Assembly (NCBI RefSeq): GCF_039538145.1
Contig: NZ_BAABBV010000001.1
Span: forward strand, 682,001-746,000
Length of the DNA: 64,000 nucleotides
Source of the DNA: Gryllotalpicola daejeonensis
Lineage (GTDB): Bacteria > Actinomycetota > Actinomycetes > Actinomycetales > Microbacteriaceae
Reading direction: 5' to 3'
This document shows, in pieces, positions 54,204 through 63,790 of this stretch. The notes beneath the pieces are model-generated. The model was not told the origin of the DNA and did not search any database. It saw only the letters and a list, made by a program, of their open reading frames with translations. The position numbers were made by a program, and so were the translations under genes. The first letter of the stretch is position 1. Each line of letters opens with the position of its first letter.

Positions 54204-54268
54204 GTGCGCCACGGTACGAGCAGCGCTGCGCCCTCGTCTTGAACTTTTCCGACGCGTAGCGTTGCCTC

Positions 54269-55078
54269 GTGGGCGCTCGTGACGACGTGGTCAGCAGAGG
54301 GCCGCTTGCCGCCCTCGACCGACCGATCGACTTCCGCCGTTACCCGGCATCCGGCCGGGCGGCCGCGCTGGTGCGCCACTACTGGCTCGTCGAGTACGGC
54401 TTCCCGCCCGAAGGCGGCACCGACGTGCCGATCCTCGTCTACCCGGCCTGCAATCTCGTGATCGAGCACGACAAGGCGCGCCTGTACGCACCGAGCCCGC
54501 GGCTCGCAGTGCAGCATCTCGAGGGCGCTGGCATTGCCTTCGGCGTCCTGCTCCAGGTGGCCACCGGCTCGCGTCTCGCAGCCCGCCCCGTCGACGAGTT
54601 CGTCGGCGACTCGATCGCCATCGGCGAGAACCCGGCGGTTGCGCGAGTGCGCGCCCTGATGCAGGGCCCCGGGGATGCCGCGACCAGACACGCCGCCGCG
54701 ATCGCCGCGTTCGAAGACTGGCTTGCGCAACCGGTGCCGTCACTCACCGACGACGACCTGCTCATGAACGAGGTCGCAGCGGCCGTCGAAGCGGATTCCA
54801 CCCTCATGCGTGTCGACGAGCTCGCCGCGCGCTTCGGCCTCACAACCCGGCGCCTCGAGCGGCTCGTCGCGCGCTATGTCGGACTCACCCCGAAGTGGAT
54901 GATTCAGAGGCGCCGGCTGCAAGAGGCGGCTGCCCGCCTGCGCTCGGAGCCCGCGACCGAGCTCAGCACCCTCGCCGCGGAGCTCGGCTACGCCGACTAT
55001 GCCCACTTCAGCCGGGACTTCGCGGCGACCGTCGGCCCGACGCCGCGCGAGTTCGCGGCCGCGGCGCGCGCCGAGTGA
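54269..55078 (+). CDS. AraC-family transcriptional regulator
   Basis: 269 residues. A DUF6597-like N-terminal domain (YPASGRAAALVRHYWLVEY) precedes a C-terminal AraC DNA-binding domain with two helix-turn-helix units (MRVDELAARFGLTTRRLERLV and STLAAELGYADYAHFSRDF). GTG 54269 is 6 nt after TAGCGT. Divergent from the VOC gene, which it may regulate. Confidence 0.92.
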   Translation: MGARDDVVSRGPLAALDRPIDFRRYPASGRAAALVRHYWLVEYGFPPEGGTDVPILVYPACNLVIEHDKARLYAPSPRLAVQHLEGAGIAFGVLLQVATGSRLAARPVDEFVGDSIAIGENPAVARVRALMQGPGDAATRHAAAIAAFEDWLAQPVPSLTDDDLLMNEVAAAVEADSTLMRVDELAARFGLTTRRLERLVARYVGLTPKWMIQRRRLQEAAARLRSEPATELSTLAAELGYADYAHFSRDFAATVGPTPREFAAAARAE

Positions 55079-55080
55079 CG

Positions 55081-55142
55081 CGCCGCGTCGCCGCCTTTGG
55101 CTCGAGAACCGAAGCTATGGAGCCGAAAGCGGCGACGCGGCG
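55081..55142. terminator. Bidirectional terminator-like palindrome
   Basis: 23-nt arms (55081-55103 and 55120-55142) pair at 21 positions across a 16-nt loop. It sits between the convergent AraC gene and gatB and begins right after the AraC stop. Confidence 0.8.
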
Positions 55143-55148
55143 ACAGTG

Positions 55149-56648
55149 CTACTGCGCGGCGCGCTCCAGCACGAGCTCGCGGACGCGCGCGGCATCCGCC
55201 TGGCCCTTCATCGCCTTCATGACGGCGCCGATCACGGCACCGGCTGCCTGCACCTTGCCGTCCTTGATCTTGGCGAGAACATCGGGCTGAGCCGCCAGCG
55301 CCTCGTCGATCGCGGCGATGAGAGCACCGTCGTCGGAGACGACCTTGAGCCCGCGCTTCTCGACGACCTCGGCCGGCGAGCCCTCGCCCGCGACGACGCC
55401 CTCGAGCACCTGGCGTGCCAGACGGTCGGTGAGCTCGCCGCTCGCGACGAGCGACGACAGCTGCGCGACATCGGCCGGCGTGACCAGAGTCTCGACCGCG
55501 ACGCCACGGGCGTTGGCGATGCGCGTCAGCTCACCGGTCCACCACTTGCGGGCGTCGGCGGGCGTCGCACCCGCCGCCACGGTCTCCTCCACGACGTCGA
55601 GCAGGCCGCCGTTCACGACGTCCTGGAACTCGAGCTTGGTGAAGCCCCACGCCTCGCGCAGGCGGGTGCGGCGAGCGGCCGGCGGCTCGGGCAGCGTGGC
55701 CCGCAACTCTTCCACCCACTCGCGGCTCGGCGCCACGGGCACGAGGTCGGGCTCTGGGAAGTAGCGGTAGTCATCGGCGTCGGACTTCGGGCGGCCGGCG
55801 CTCGTCGTTCCGGTGTCCTCGTGCCAGTGCCGCGTCTCCTGTGTGATGGTGCCGCCGGCCTCGAGGATCGCCGCCTGACGCTGGATCTCATAGCGCACGG
55901 CGCGCTCGACCGAGCGCAGTGAGTTGACGTTCTTCGTCTCGGTGCGCGTGCCGAGCTCGGTCGTGCCTCGGCGGCGCAGCGACACGTTGGCATCGCAGCG
56001 GATGTTGCCCTCTTCCATGCGCGCGTTCGAGACGCCGAGCGAGCGCACGATGTCGCGAACGGCTGCCACGTACGCGCGGCCGACCTCGGGGGCATCCGCC
56101 TCGGCGCCCTCGATGATCTTCGTGACGATCTCGACGAGCGGCACGCCGCCGCGGTTGAAGTCGACGAGCGAGTAGTCGGCGCCCTGGATGCGGCCGGTCG
56201 CGCCGCCGACGTGCGTCAGCTTGCCCGCGTCCTCCTCCATGTGGGCGCGCTCGATGAGCACGGTGACCTCACGGCCCGACTCGAGCTCGACCGTCACCGA
56301 GCCGTCGAAGGCGATCGGCTCGTCGTACTGCGAGGTCTGGAAGTCCTTCGCGAGATCGGGGTAGAAGTACTGCTTGCGCGCGAATCGGCAGTTCTCCGCG
56401 ATCTCGCAGCCGAGGGCGAGACCGAGCCGGATGCTGCTCTCGATCGCCTTCTTGTTGACCTGCGGCAGGCCGCCCGGCAGACCGAGGCAGGTCGGGCAGG
56501 TGTTCGTGTTCGCACCCTGGCCGAAGGCGTTCGCGCAGCCGCAGAACATCTTGGTCTTGGTGTTCAGCTCGACGTGCACCTCGAAGCCGAGCACCGGCTC
56601 GTAGAGCTCGATCGCCTTGTCGAAGTCGAGAAGCTTGTCCTTCGCCAT
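55149..56648 (-). CDS. gatB: Aspartyl/glutamyl-tRNA(Asn/Gln) amidotransferase subunit B
   Basis: 499 residues. GatB kinase domain: GFEVHVELNTKTKMFCGCAN, CPTCLGLPGGLPQVN, DYSLVDFNRGGVPLVEIVT, GNIRCDANVS. The C-terminal YqeY-like tail (KGQADAARVRELVLE) binds tRNA. ATG 56648 overlaps the gatA stop by one base (TGATG). Part of the gatCAB operon for Gln-tRNA and possibly Asn-tRNA formation. Confidence 0.97.
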   Translation of the reverse strand: MAKDKLLDFDKAIELYEPVLGFEVHVELNTKTKMFCGCANAFGQGANTNTCPTCLGLPGGLPQVNKKAIESSIRLGLALGCEIAENCRFARKQYFYPDLAKDFQTSQYDEPIAFDGSVTVELESGREVTVLIERAHMEEDAGKLTHVGGATGRIQGADYSLVDFNRGGVPLVEIVTKIIEGAEADAPEVGRAYVAAVRDIVRSLGVSNARMEEGNIRCDANVSLRRRGTTELGTRTETKNVNSLRSVERAVRYEIQRQAAILEAGGTITQETRHWHEDTGTTSAGRPKSDADDYRYFPEPDLVPVAPSREWVEELRATLPEPPAARRTRLREAWGFTKLEFQDVVNGGLLDVVEETVAAGATPADARKWWTGELTRIANARGVAVETLVTPADVAQLSSLVASGELTDRLARQVLEGVVAGEGSPAEVVEKRGLKVVSDDGALIAAIDEALAAQPDVLAKIKDGKVQAAGAVIGAVMKAMKGQADAARVRELVLERAAQ

Positions 56649-58174
56649 CAGCGGGCGACCTCCTTCAGTGCGGGCGCCTGGCTCAGCAGGGTGTGCCCCC
56701 AGGCATCCGTCAACAGTGTCTCGATGGCCGCGCCCACCTCGTACAGCCGCGCGTCCTCGTGAGCGGGCGCGAGCAGCTGCAGGCCGACGGGCAGACCGTC
56801 TTCGGGCGCGAGACCCATCGGTATGGCCATGCCGGGGATGCCCGCGAGGTTGGCCGGGATCGTGGTCACGTCGTTCAGGTACATCGCCAGCGGGTCGTTG
56901 ACGAGCGACCCGAGCTCGAACGCGGTCGTCGGCGCCGCCGGGCTGATCAGCACGTCGGCCTGCGCGAATGCCTTCGCGAAGTCCTGCTGGATCAGCGTGC
57001 GCACCTTCTGCGCGCTGCCGTAGTAGGCGTCGTAGTAGCCCGCGCTCAGGGCGTAGGTGCCGAGGATGATGCGGCGCTTCACCTCTGCGCCGAAGCCCGC
57101 GTCGCGGGTCGCGCTCATGACGCGCTCGACGGTGACGGGGCCTTCCTCGGGCGTCACGCGAAGTCCGAAGCGCACCGAGTCCATGCGGGCGAGGTTGCTG
57201 GATGCCTCGGCCGGAAGGATCAGGTAGTAGGCGGCCACGGCGTACTCGAAGCTCGGGGCGGCGACCTCGATGACCTCGGCGCCAGCTGCGGTGAGCGCGG
57301 CGACGGTCTCGTCGAAGCGCTGCTTCACACCGGCCTGGAAGCCGCCGCTCTCGCCGGAGAGCTCCTGGACGACGCCGACCTTCAGCCCCTTGAGCCGGTC
57401 GCCGGTCGTACCCGCGCGGGCGGCGGCGGCCATGGACGGCCAGGCGTCGGTGAGCGACGTCGAGTCGAGCGGGTCGTGGCCGCCGATCACATCGTGCAGC
57501 AGGGCCGCGTCGAGCACGGTCCGGCTCACGGGGCCGACCTGGTCGAGCGAGCTCGCCAGGGCGATCGCGCCGTAGCGGCTCACGCCGCCGTACGTCGGCT
57601 TGACGCCGACGGACCCGGTGACGGCCGCCGGCTGACGGATGCTTCCGCCGGTGTCGCTGCCCAGGGCGAGCGGCGCCTCGAACGCGGCCACTGCGGCCGA
57701 TGAGCCGCCGCCTGAGCCGCCGGGCGTGCGGGTCAGATCCCACGGGTTGTGCGTAGGACCGTAGGCAGAGTGCTCGGTCGACGAACCCATCGCGAACTCG
57801 TCCATGTTGGTCTTGCCGAGCGGCACGAGGTCTGCGGCGCGCAGCTTCGCGACGACCGTCGCGTCGTACGGCGGGCGCCAGCCCTCGAGAATCTTGGAGC
57901 CAGAGGTCGACGGCATGTCCTTCGTCGACAGCACGTCCTTGATGGCGACCGGAACGCCGGCGAGTTCGCCGAGCTGCTCGCCTGCGGCGCGGCGCTGGTC
58001 GATCGCGAGCGCGGTGTCGAGTGCGTGCTCTGAGACGTGCAGAAAGGCGTGCACGTCGCCGTCGACGGCGGCGATGCGGTCGAGGTGCGCCTGGGTGGCC
58101 TCGACGCTCGAGACCTCGCCAGAGGCCAGCTTCGAGGCGAGCTCGGCGGCGCTGAGGGTGATGAGTTCAGACAT
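56648..58174 (-). CDS. gatA: Aspartyl/glutamyl-tRNA(Asn/Gln) amidotransferase subunit A
   Basis: 508 residues, amidase signature family. The Ser-cisSer-Lys triad lies in VAIKDVLST (Lys), GGSGGGSSAAVAAFEAPL (Ser) and GSDTGGSIRQPAAVTG (nucleophile). It releases ammonia from glutamine. Starts 5 bp after gatC. Confidence 0.97.
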   Translation of the reverse strand: MSELITLSAAELASKLASGEVSSVEATQAHLDRIAAVDGDVHAFLHVSEHALDTALAIDQRRAAGEQLGELAGVPVAIKDVLSTKDMPSTSGSKILEGWRPPYDATVVAKLRAADLVPLGKTNMDEFAMGSSTEHSAYGPTHNPWDLTRTPGGSGGGSSAAVAAFEAPLALGSDTGGSIRQPAAVTGSVGVKPTYGGVSRYGAIALASSLDQVGPVSRTVLDAALLHDVIGGHDPLDSTSLTDAWPSMAAAARAGTTGDRLKGLKVGVVQELSGESGGFQAGVKQRFDETVAALTAAGAEVIEVAAPSFEYAVAAYYLILPAEASSNLARMDSVRFGLRVTPEEGPVTVERVMSATRDAGFGAEVKRRIILGTYALSAGYYDAYYGSAQKVRTLIQQDFAKAFAQADVLISPAAPTTAFELGSLVNDPLAMYLNDVTTIPANLAGIPGMAIPMGLAPEDGLPVGLQLLAPAHEDARLYEVGAAIETLLTDAWGHTLLSQAPALKEVAR

Positions 58175-58179
58175 CCGCT

Positions 58180-58479
58180 CTACTGCTCCTCATCCAGGAT
58201 CGACGCGACCTTGAAGCGGTCGCCCTCACGCTCGGGCGCGCCGCGCAGCGCCTCGTCGACGCTGAGCGACGGCCGCACCTCGTCTTCGCGGAAGACGTTC
58301 GAGAGCGGGATCGGGTGGCTCGTCGCCACGACGTCGGGCGTCGCGACCTCGCTCACCTTGGCGATGCTGTCGACGATCTGGGCCAGCTCGCCCGTGAGGC
58401 TCTCGAGCTCGGATTCCGAGAGGTCGATGCGGGCGAGCCCCGCGAGATGGCGCACCAGATCGGTGCTGATTTCAGACAT
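58180..58479 (-). CDS. gatC: Aspartyl/glutamyl-tRNA(Asn/Gln) amidotransferase subunit C
   Basis: 99 residues, typical small GatC chaperone/subunit: HLAGLARIDLSESELESLTGELAQIVDSIAKVSEV and the C-terminal REDEVRPSL. First gene of the gatCAB operon. The order C-A-B is conserved in actinobacteria. Confidence 0.96.
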   Translation of the reverse strand: MSEISTDLVRHLAGLARIDLSESELESLTGELAQIVDSIAKVSEVATPDVVATSHPIPLSNVFREDEVRPSLSVDEALRGAPEREGDRFKVASILDEEQ

Positions 58480-58551
58480 GCGGCTCCGTCGAATGTTCGG
58501 GCGGGTTACACGGCAATCCTATTCGGGCCGCCCGCCTGCCATGATCGGCGC

Positions 58552-59154
58552 ATGCAGAGCAATCGGCTCGAGGCGTTCAGCGACGGCGTGCTGGCGATCA
58601 TCATCACGATCATGGTGCTGGAGCTGACGCTGCCGGACCACGGCGACACCTTCCAGGAGTTCTGGCACAGCGCAGGCACCGGGCTCCTCACCTACCTGCT
58701 GAGCTTCGTCTACATCGGCATCTACTGGTCGAATCATCACCATCTGTTCCAGGTCGTCGACGAGGTCGACGGCACGGTGCTCTGGGCGAACCTGCACCTG
58801 CTGTTCTGGCTCTCGCTCGTTCCACTGACGCAGCGCTGGCTCGATGAGTCGTCCATCGCGCGCGATCCGGCCGTGGTCTACGGCATCAACCTGCTCGGCG
58901 CCGCCATCGCGTACTACCTCGTCGAGCGAGCCATCTTCCGCACGCCGTCGGGCAACGCGCTGCGCGAGGCGCTTGGCCGTGACCTCAAAGGCAAACTCTC
59001 GCCGTTCCTGTATCTCGCGGGCATCGGGCTCGCGTTCGTGACCCCGTGGCTCGGACTCGTACCTGCGATCATCGTCGCCCTGATCTGGCTGATTCCCGAT
59101 CGGCGCGTCGAGCGCTACCTGAAGCGAGCCGCCGACAGGGCTGACGCCGACTGA
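58552..59154 (+). CDS. TMEM175-family potassium channel-like protein
   Basis: 200 residues with six membrane helices. The RxxxFSDGV filter helix signature RLEAFSDGVLAIIITIMVLEL is diagnostic of TMEM175/DUF1211. ATG 58552 follows CATGAT-N6. Probably a leak K+ channel in the cytoplasmic membrane. Confidence 0.93.
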   Translation: MQSNRLEAFSDGVLAIIITIMVLELTLPDHGDTFQEFWHSAGTGLLTYLLSFVYIGIYWSNHHHLFQVVDEVDGTVLWANLHLLFWLSLVPLTQRWLDESSIARDPAVVYGINLLGAAIAYYLVERAIFRTPSGNALREALGRDLKGKLSPFLYLAGIGLAFVTPWLGLVPAIIVALIWLIPDRRVERYLKRAADRADAD

Positions 59155-59175
59155 GTCGCGTGCCAGGCTGACCGC

Positions 59176-59805
59176 ATGGCCGAGTTCCTTCTCGTCCCTG
59201 GCGCCGGCTGCGACGCCGGATACTGGCACCTGCTCGTCGACGCCCTCGCTGCGCGCAGCCATCGCGGCATTCCCGTTCAGCTGCCATGTGAGGATCACGC
59301 TGCCGGGCTCGACGATTACGCGAAGAAGATCGAGGATGCCGCAGCCGGCCTCGCCCCGCCCGTGATCGTGGCCCACTCCTTCGGCGGTTTCAGCGCCGCT
59401 CTCGCGGCGGCCCGGCTGCCGACTCGGCTGCTCGTCTTCGCCTCTGCCATGGTGCCCGCGCCCGGTGAGAAGGGCGGCGAGTGGTTCGAGCACACCGGCT
59501 GGCAGGCCGGCTCGGACGACTTCGGGGAGCTGTTCTACTCCGACATCGAGCCGCGCGAGCAGGCATCCGTCTTCGAACGCCGCCAGTCGGACACGCCGGG
59601 CTCCCAGCCCTGGCCGCTGCCCGCCCTGCCCGCCGTTCCGACGCGCGCCATCCTGTTCGCCGACGACCGGTTCTTCCCGCCAGAGTTCATGCACCGGGTC
59701 GTGCGTGATCGCCTGGGCATCGACCCCGACGAGGTGCCGGGCGGCCACCTCGCGATGGTCTCTCAGCCGGACGCGCTCGCCGACCGGCTGGTCTCGTATC
59801 TGTAG
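59176..59805 (+). CDS. Alpha/beta hydrolase
   Basis: 209 residues. The oxyanion region LLVPGAGCDAGYW and nucleophile elbow VAHSFGGFSAAL give the catalytic Ser; the C-terminal His is in GGHLAMVSQPDAL. The small esterase-like fold resembles methylesterase/salicylate-binding families. ATG 59176 follows CAGGCT-N6. Substrate unknown. Confidence 0.92.
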   Translation: MAEFLLVPGAGCDAGYWHLLVDALAARSHRGIPVQLPCEDHAAGLDDYAKKIEDAAAGLAPPVIVAHSFGGFSAALAAARLPTRLLVFASAMVPAPGEKGGEWFEHTGWQAGSDDFGELFYSDIEPREQASVFERRQSDTPGSQPWPLPALPAVPTRAILFADDRFFPPEFMHRVVRDRLGIDPDEVPGGHLAMVSQPDALADRLVSYL

Positions 59806-59811
59806 CTCGGG

Positions 59812-60222
59812 TCAGTTGATGATCTCGCCGCGCTCGTCCGCGGCCAGCGCGGCAAGCCGGTCGTGCCATTCCTTGAGCGCCTCGGGCGTCAGCCGGGTCC
59901 AGTCGTCGACCTCGCCGACGATCCGGATCGGGTCGGCGCTGCGGTAGGAGCGCGTCGGATTACCGGGGAACTTCTTGTCCGTCACGTTCGGGTCGTTCTC
60001 GAACGGTCCGGTCGGCTCCACCACGTAGACGCGCGGCTCTCCCTCGCCTGCGGCGAGCTCAGCCGCGAGACCCGCACCATCGCGAAGTGCCGTGAAGTAG
60101 ATGTGGTTCATGACAACCTCGGGCCGATAGTTCGAGCGGAAGCCGGCCGTCAGCAGATCGCCCACCTGGAGGTCGGCCTTCGTGCCGTGATAGAACGGCC
60201 CTTCGTCGAGCACGTCGGTCAC
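59812..60222 (-). CDS. arr: NAD+-rifampin ADP-ribosyltransferase
   Basis: 136 residues. Typical Arr sequence: FYHGTKADLQVGDLLTAGFRSNY, HIYFTALRDGAGLAAELA, RVYVVEPTGPFENDPNVTDKKFPGNPT. It inactivates rifamycins by ADP-ribosylation and would give low-level intrinsic resistance. GTG 60222 overlaps the ligA stop by 4 bp (GTGA), so it is co-translated with the ligase. Not on a mobile element. Confidence 0.95.
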   Translation of the reverse strand: MTDVLDEGPFYHGTKADLQVGDLLTAGFRSNYRPEVVMNHIYFTALRDGAGLAAELAAGEGEPRVYVVEPTGPFENDPNVTDKKFPGNPTRSYRSADPIRIVGEVDDWTRLTPEALKEWHDRLAALAADERGEIIN

Positions 60223-62576
60223 TGCTGCTTCAGCCCCTCTGGGCCCTGGGTGACGAGGATCGCGAACTGCGCGGCATCCAGAATCGGGATGCCCAGCTCT
60301 TCGGCCTTCGCGAGCTTCGAGCCGGCACCGGGCCCGGCGGCCACATAGTCCGTCTTCTTCGACACGCTCGAGGCGGCCTTGCCGCCGGCGGCGATGATCG
60401 CCTCGTTCGCGCCGTCGCGCGAGAACCCCTCGAGCGACCCCGTGGCGACGACCGTGAGGCCAGACAGCACTCCCCCGGTCTCGACGGCCGCTCCCGGCCC
60501 CGGGTGCCCCGGGATCTCGAACCGAACCCCCGCCGCGGCCCACCGCTCGACGATCTCGCGGTGCCAGTCCACGGCGAACCAGTCGGTGAGCGACTGGGCG
60601 ATGATCGGCCCGACGCCCTCGACCTCGGCGAGCTGCTCGAGCGAGGCGGAGCGAATCGCGTCGAGCGACCCGAAGTACCCCGCGAGCGCCCGCGCCGCCA
60701 CAGGCCCGACATTGCGGATGTTCAGCGCCACGAGCATGCGCCACAGATCTTTGGTCTTGGCCTTCTCGAGCTCGTCCACGAGTTCGTGCGCGGCCTTCGA
60801 CGGCACCGCGAGCGCATCGCCGTCGAAGACGTCTGACTCGGGGTCGAACGGCTTGTCGGCATCGCGCCCGGTCAGTTTCCGGCGCCGCTGGAACGGCGTG
60901 CGGTAGTCGTAGCTGCCGTCTTCGCGCACCCGCGGCTCACCGGTCTCGACGTCGCGCACGAGCACCCGTACCGGGAACAGGTCGGCGACCGTCACGTCGA
61001 ACAGCCCGGCCTCCGTCGCGAGCAGCGCCGACTGCCCGTCGGCCGCCTCAGTCAGCGCGGCGGCGCCCACCTCGCCGAGGCCCTCGATGTCGAGCGCCCC
61101 GCGTGAGCCGATGTGCTCGACGCGCCCGCGCACCTGCGCCGGGCACGACCTGGCGTTCGGGCAGCGCAGGTCGATGTCGCCCTCGCGCGCGGGCGCCAGC
61201 GGCGTTCCGCACTCCGGGCATCGCTCGGGCATCACGAACTCGCGTTCGCTGCCGTCGCGTTTCTCGACCACGGGTCCGAGCACCTCGGGGATCACGTCGC
61301 CGGCCTTGCGCAGCACGACGGTGTCGCCGATCAGCACACCCTTCGCCTTCACGACGTCTTGGTTGTGCAGCGTCGCCTGCCGCACGACCGACCCGGCGAC
61401 GTGCGCCGGCTCCATCACGGCGAACGGCGTCGCGCGCCCCGTGCGACCGACCGACACGACGATGTCGAGCAGCTTCGTCTGCACTTCCTCCGGCGGGTAC
61501 TTGAAGGCGATCGCCCAGCGCGGCGCGCGGCTCGTGGCGCCCATCTCGTCGTGCAGCGCCAGCTCATCGACCTTCACGACGATGCCGTCAAGCTCGTGCA
61601 GCACCGAATGCCGCTCTGCGCCGTATTTCTCGACGAAGCCCGTCACGCCGTCGATCGACGGGAAGACCTTGTAGTACGGGCTCGTCGGCAGCCCCCACGC
61701 CTTGAGCAGGTCGTAGACCTCGCTCTGCGACGCGACCGGCGGGTCAGGCCACGCCCCGATGCCGTGCACGAAGAGCTGGAGGGATTCGATGCGGGCGATG
61801 GATGCCTCGCGCTCGAGCGCCGTCTTCTTCTTGTCGAGCTGCTGCCTGAGCCCACCACTGGCCGCGTTGCGCGGGTTGGCGAACGCCGGAAACATCCGCC
61901 CGGCCGTGCCCTTCGCCTTCTCTTCGTCGAACGCGCGCTTGTCACCCCAGCGCGCCTCGTGCTGCGCGCGCTTCTCGGCGACATACCGCTCGCGGAACTC
62001 GCCCTGCAGCTCGTTGAGCCGCTCGAACGCCGCGACCGGGATGAACACCTCGCCGCGCACCTCGACGAGCGGTGGGTGCCCGGACCCCGTGAGCCTCTCG
62101 GGGATGTCGGCGAGCTTCAGCGCGTTCTCGGTCACGATCTCGCCGATGCGCCCGTCGCCGCGGGTGGCGGCAGACGTCAGCACCCCGTTCTCGTAGCGCA
62201 GGCTGATCGCGAGCCCGTCGATCTTGAGCTCGGTGAGCCACTCGACCTTCCTGCCGGCGAGCTCTTGCGCCTTCGCGCACCAGTCGCGCAGCTCGTCGAG
62301 CGAGAACACGTTGTCGAGGCTGAGCATGCGCTCGGCGTGCTCGATCGTGTCGAGACCGGTCTCTTCGGCAGCACCGACCGTCTGCGTCGGCGAGTCCTGC
62401 TTGGCGAGCTCGGGAAACAGCCGCTCGAGCTCTTCCAGCCGGTGCATCCACGAGTCGTAGGTCGCGTCGTCGACCAGCGACGCGTCTTCGCCGTAGTACG
62501 CCTCACGCGCCGCATTGATGCGATCGGTCAGCTCGTCGACCTCGGCCTGCGCCTGCTGCTGCGTCAGTTCTGCCAC
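60219..62576 (-). CDS. ligA: NAD+-dependent DNA ligase
   Basis: 785 residues, longer than the usual ~680 through linker expansions. The nucleotidyl Lys118 lies in ELKIDGLAISLRYENG. OB fold, a Cys4 zinc finger (CPECGTPLAP...CPNARSCPAQ), helix-hairpin-helix units (SASLEQLAEVEGVGPIIAQSL) and a C-terminal BRCT (VVATGSLEGFSRDGANEAI). GTG 62576 is exactly 6 nt after TAGCCT (minus). Confidence 0.97.
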   Translation of the reverse strand: MAELTQQQAQAEVDELTDRINAAREAYYGEDASLVDDATYDSWMHRLEELERLFPELAKQDSPTQTVGAAEETGLDTIEHAERMLSLDNVFSLDELRDWCAKAQELAGRKVEWLTELKIDGLAISLRYENGVLTSAATRGDGRIGEIVTENALKLADIPERLTGSGHPPLVEVRGEVFIPVAAFERLNELQGEFRERYVAEKRAQHEARWGDKRAFDEEKAKGTAGRMFPAFANPRNAASGGLRQQLDKKKTALEREASIARIESLQLFVHGIGAWPDPPVASQSEVYDLLKAWGLPTSPYYKVFPSIDGVTGFVEKYGAERHSVLHELDGIVVKVDELALHDEMGATSRAPRWAIAFKYPPEEVQTKLLDIVVSVGRTGRATPFAVMEPAHVAGSVVRQATLHNQDVVKAKGVLIGDTVVLRKAGDVIPEVLGPVVEKRDGSEREFVMPERCPECGTPLAPAREGDIDLRCPNARSCPAQVRGRVEHIGSRGALDIEGLGEVGAAALTEAADGQSALLATEAGLFDVTVADLFPVRVLVRDVETGEPRVREDGSYDYRTPFQRRRKLTGRDADKPFDPESDVFDGDALAVPSKAAHELVDELEKAKTKDLWRMLVALNIRNVGPVAARALAGYFGSLDAIRSASLEQLAEVEGVGPIIAQSLTDWFAVDWHREIVERWAAAGVRFEIPGHPGPGAAVETGGVLSGLTVVATGSLEGFSRDGANEAIIAAGGKAASSVSKKTDYVAAGPGAGSKLAKAEELGIPILDAAQFAILVTQGPEGLKQQ

Positions 62577-62625
62577 GGGATCAGGCTAGCGAGCACCGCC
62601 GACATCGGCAGGGCGGTTGACGGGC

Positions 62626-63732
62626 TCAGACGTCGGCGGGAACGGCGCTCACCGTGCGGTCGATCGTCGTCTGCCCGAGCACCCGCGTGCCGACGTAGAC
62701 GACCGCCGTCTGGCCGGGCGCGACGCCGTTGATCGGCGCGTTCGGCGTGATCACGAGCTCGCCGTCGCGCACGACGGCGACGGCGGGCACCGGGTCGGCG
62801 TGCGCGCGGATCTGCACCTCGCACTCGAAGGGGTCCGAGGGATGCTGCGGCGGCAGCCCCGCCCACGTGAAGCGCGACCCCGCGAGCTCGGCGATGTCGA
62901 GCGCCTCCTTCGGGCCGACGACAACCTCATTGGTCTGCGGCTTGACCTCGAGCACGAAGCGCGGGCGGCCGTCGGGCGCGGGCACCGTCAGGTTCAAACC
63001 GCGGCGCTGGCCGACCGTGTAGCCCTGCGCTCCGCCGTGCGTACCGACGACCGCGCCTGAGCGGTCGACGATCGCGCCGTTCGAGATGCCGACGTGCTCG
63101 GCGAGCCACCCGCGGGTGTCGCCGTCGGGGATGAAGCAGATGTCGTAGGAGTCGGGCTTGTTCGCCGTGACGAAGCCGCGCGCCTCAGCCTCGGCGCGCA
63201 CCTCGGCCTTCGACGGCGTCGCCCCGAGCGGGAACATCGCGTGAGCGAGCTGCTCAGCGGTGAGCACGCCCAGCACGTACGACTGGTCCTTCGCCCAGGC
63301 GGCGGCCCGGTGCAGCTCGCGGTTGCCCTCGGCATCCGTCACGATGGCCGCGTAGTGCCCCGTGACGACCGCGTCGAAACCGAGCGCGAGCGCCTTCTCG
63401 AGCAGCGCCGCGAACTTGATGCGCTCGTTGCAGCGCATGCACGGGTTCGGCGTGCGGCCGGCCTCGTACTCGGCGATGAAGTCGTCGACGACGTCGGCCT
63501 TGAAGCGCTCCGAGAAGTCCCAGACGTAGAACGGGATCCCGATGAGGTCGGCCACGCGGCGGGCATCCATCGCGTCTTCAATCGTGCAGCAGCCGCGCGA
63601 GCCGGTGCGCAGCGTTCCCGGCATGCGCGAGAGCGCGAGATGAACGCCGACGACGTCGTGGCCGGCGTCTTTCGCGCGCGCAGCAGCCACCGAGGAGTCG
63701 ACACCACCGCTCATCGCCGCCAGAACACGCAT
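62626..63732 (-). CDS. mnmA: tRNA-specific 2-thiouridylase MnmA
   Basis: 368 residues. PP-loop AAMSGGVDSSVAA at residues 5-17, catalytic cysteine in RTPNPCMRCNERIKF, and the second Cys in SYDICFIPDGDTRGWL. It installs the 2-thio group on U34 of Lys/Glu/Gln tRNAs. The ATG is 6 nt after TACCCT (minus). It lies upstream of ligA on the same strand (49-bp gap). Confidence 0.96.
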   Translation of the reverse strand: MRVLAAMSGGVDSSVAAARAKDAGHDVVGVHLALSRMPGTLRTGSRGCCTIEDAMDARRVADLIGIPFYVWDFSERFKADVVDDFIAEYEAGRTPNPCMRCNERIKFAALLEKALALGFDAVVTGHYAAIVTDAEGNRELHRAAAWAKDQSYVLGVLTAEQLAHAMFPLGATPSKAEVRAEAEARGFVTANKPDSYDICFIPDGDTRGWLAEHVGISNGAIVDRSGAVVGTHGGAQGYTVGQRRGLNLTVPAPDGRPRFVLEVKPQTNEVVVGPKEALDIAELAGSRFTWAGLPPQHPSDPFECEVQIRAHADPVPAVAVVRDGELVITPNAPINGVAPGQTAVVYVGTRVLGQTTIDRTVSAVPADV

Positions 63733-63790
63733 GCCTCAAGGGTACGCGGCTGCCGCTGAACGCGCCGTGGCAGGGGTACGTTTCTGCTTC

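Noticed and set aside
55149..57743. An 864-residue GatB extended into gatA
   Set aside because: The added sequence is an alternate frame of gatA; ATG 56648 matches the GatB family start.
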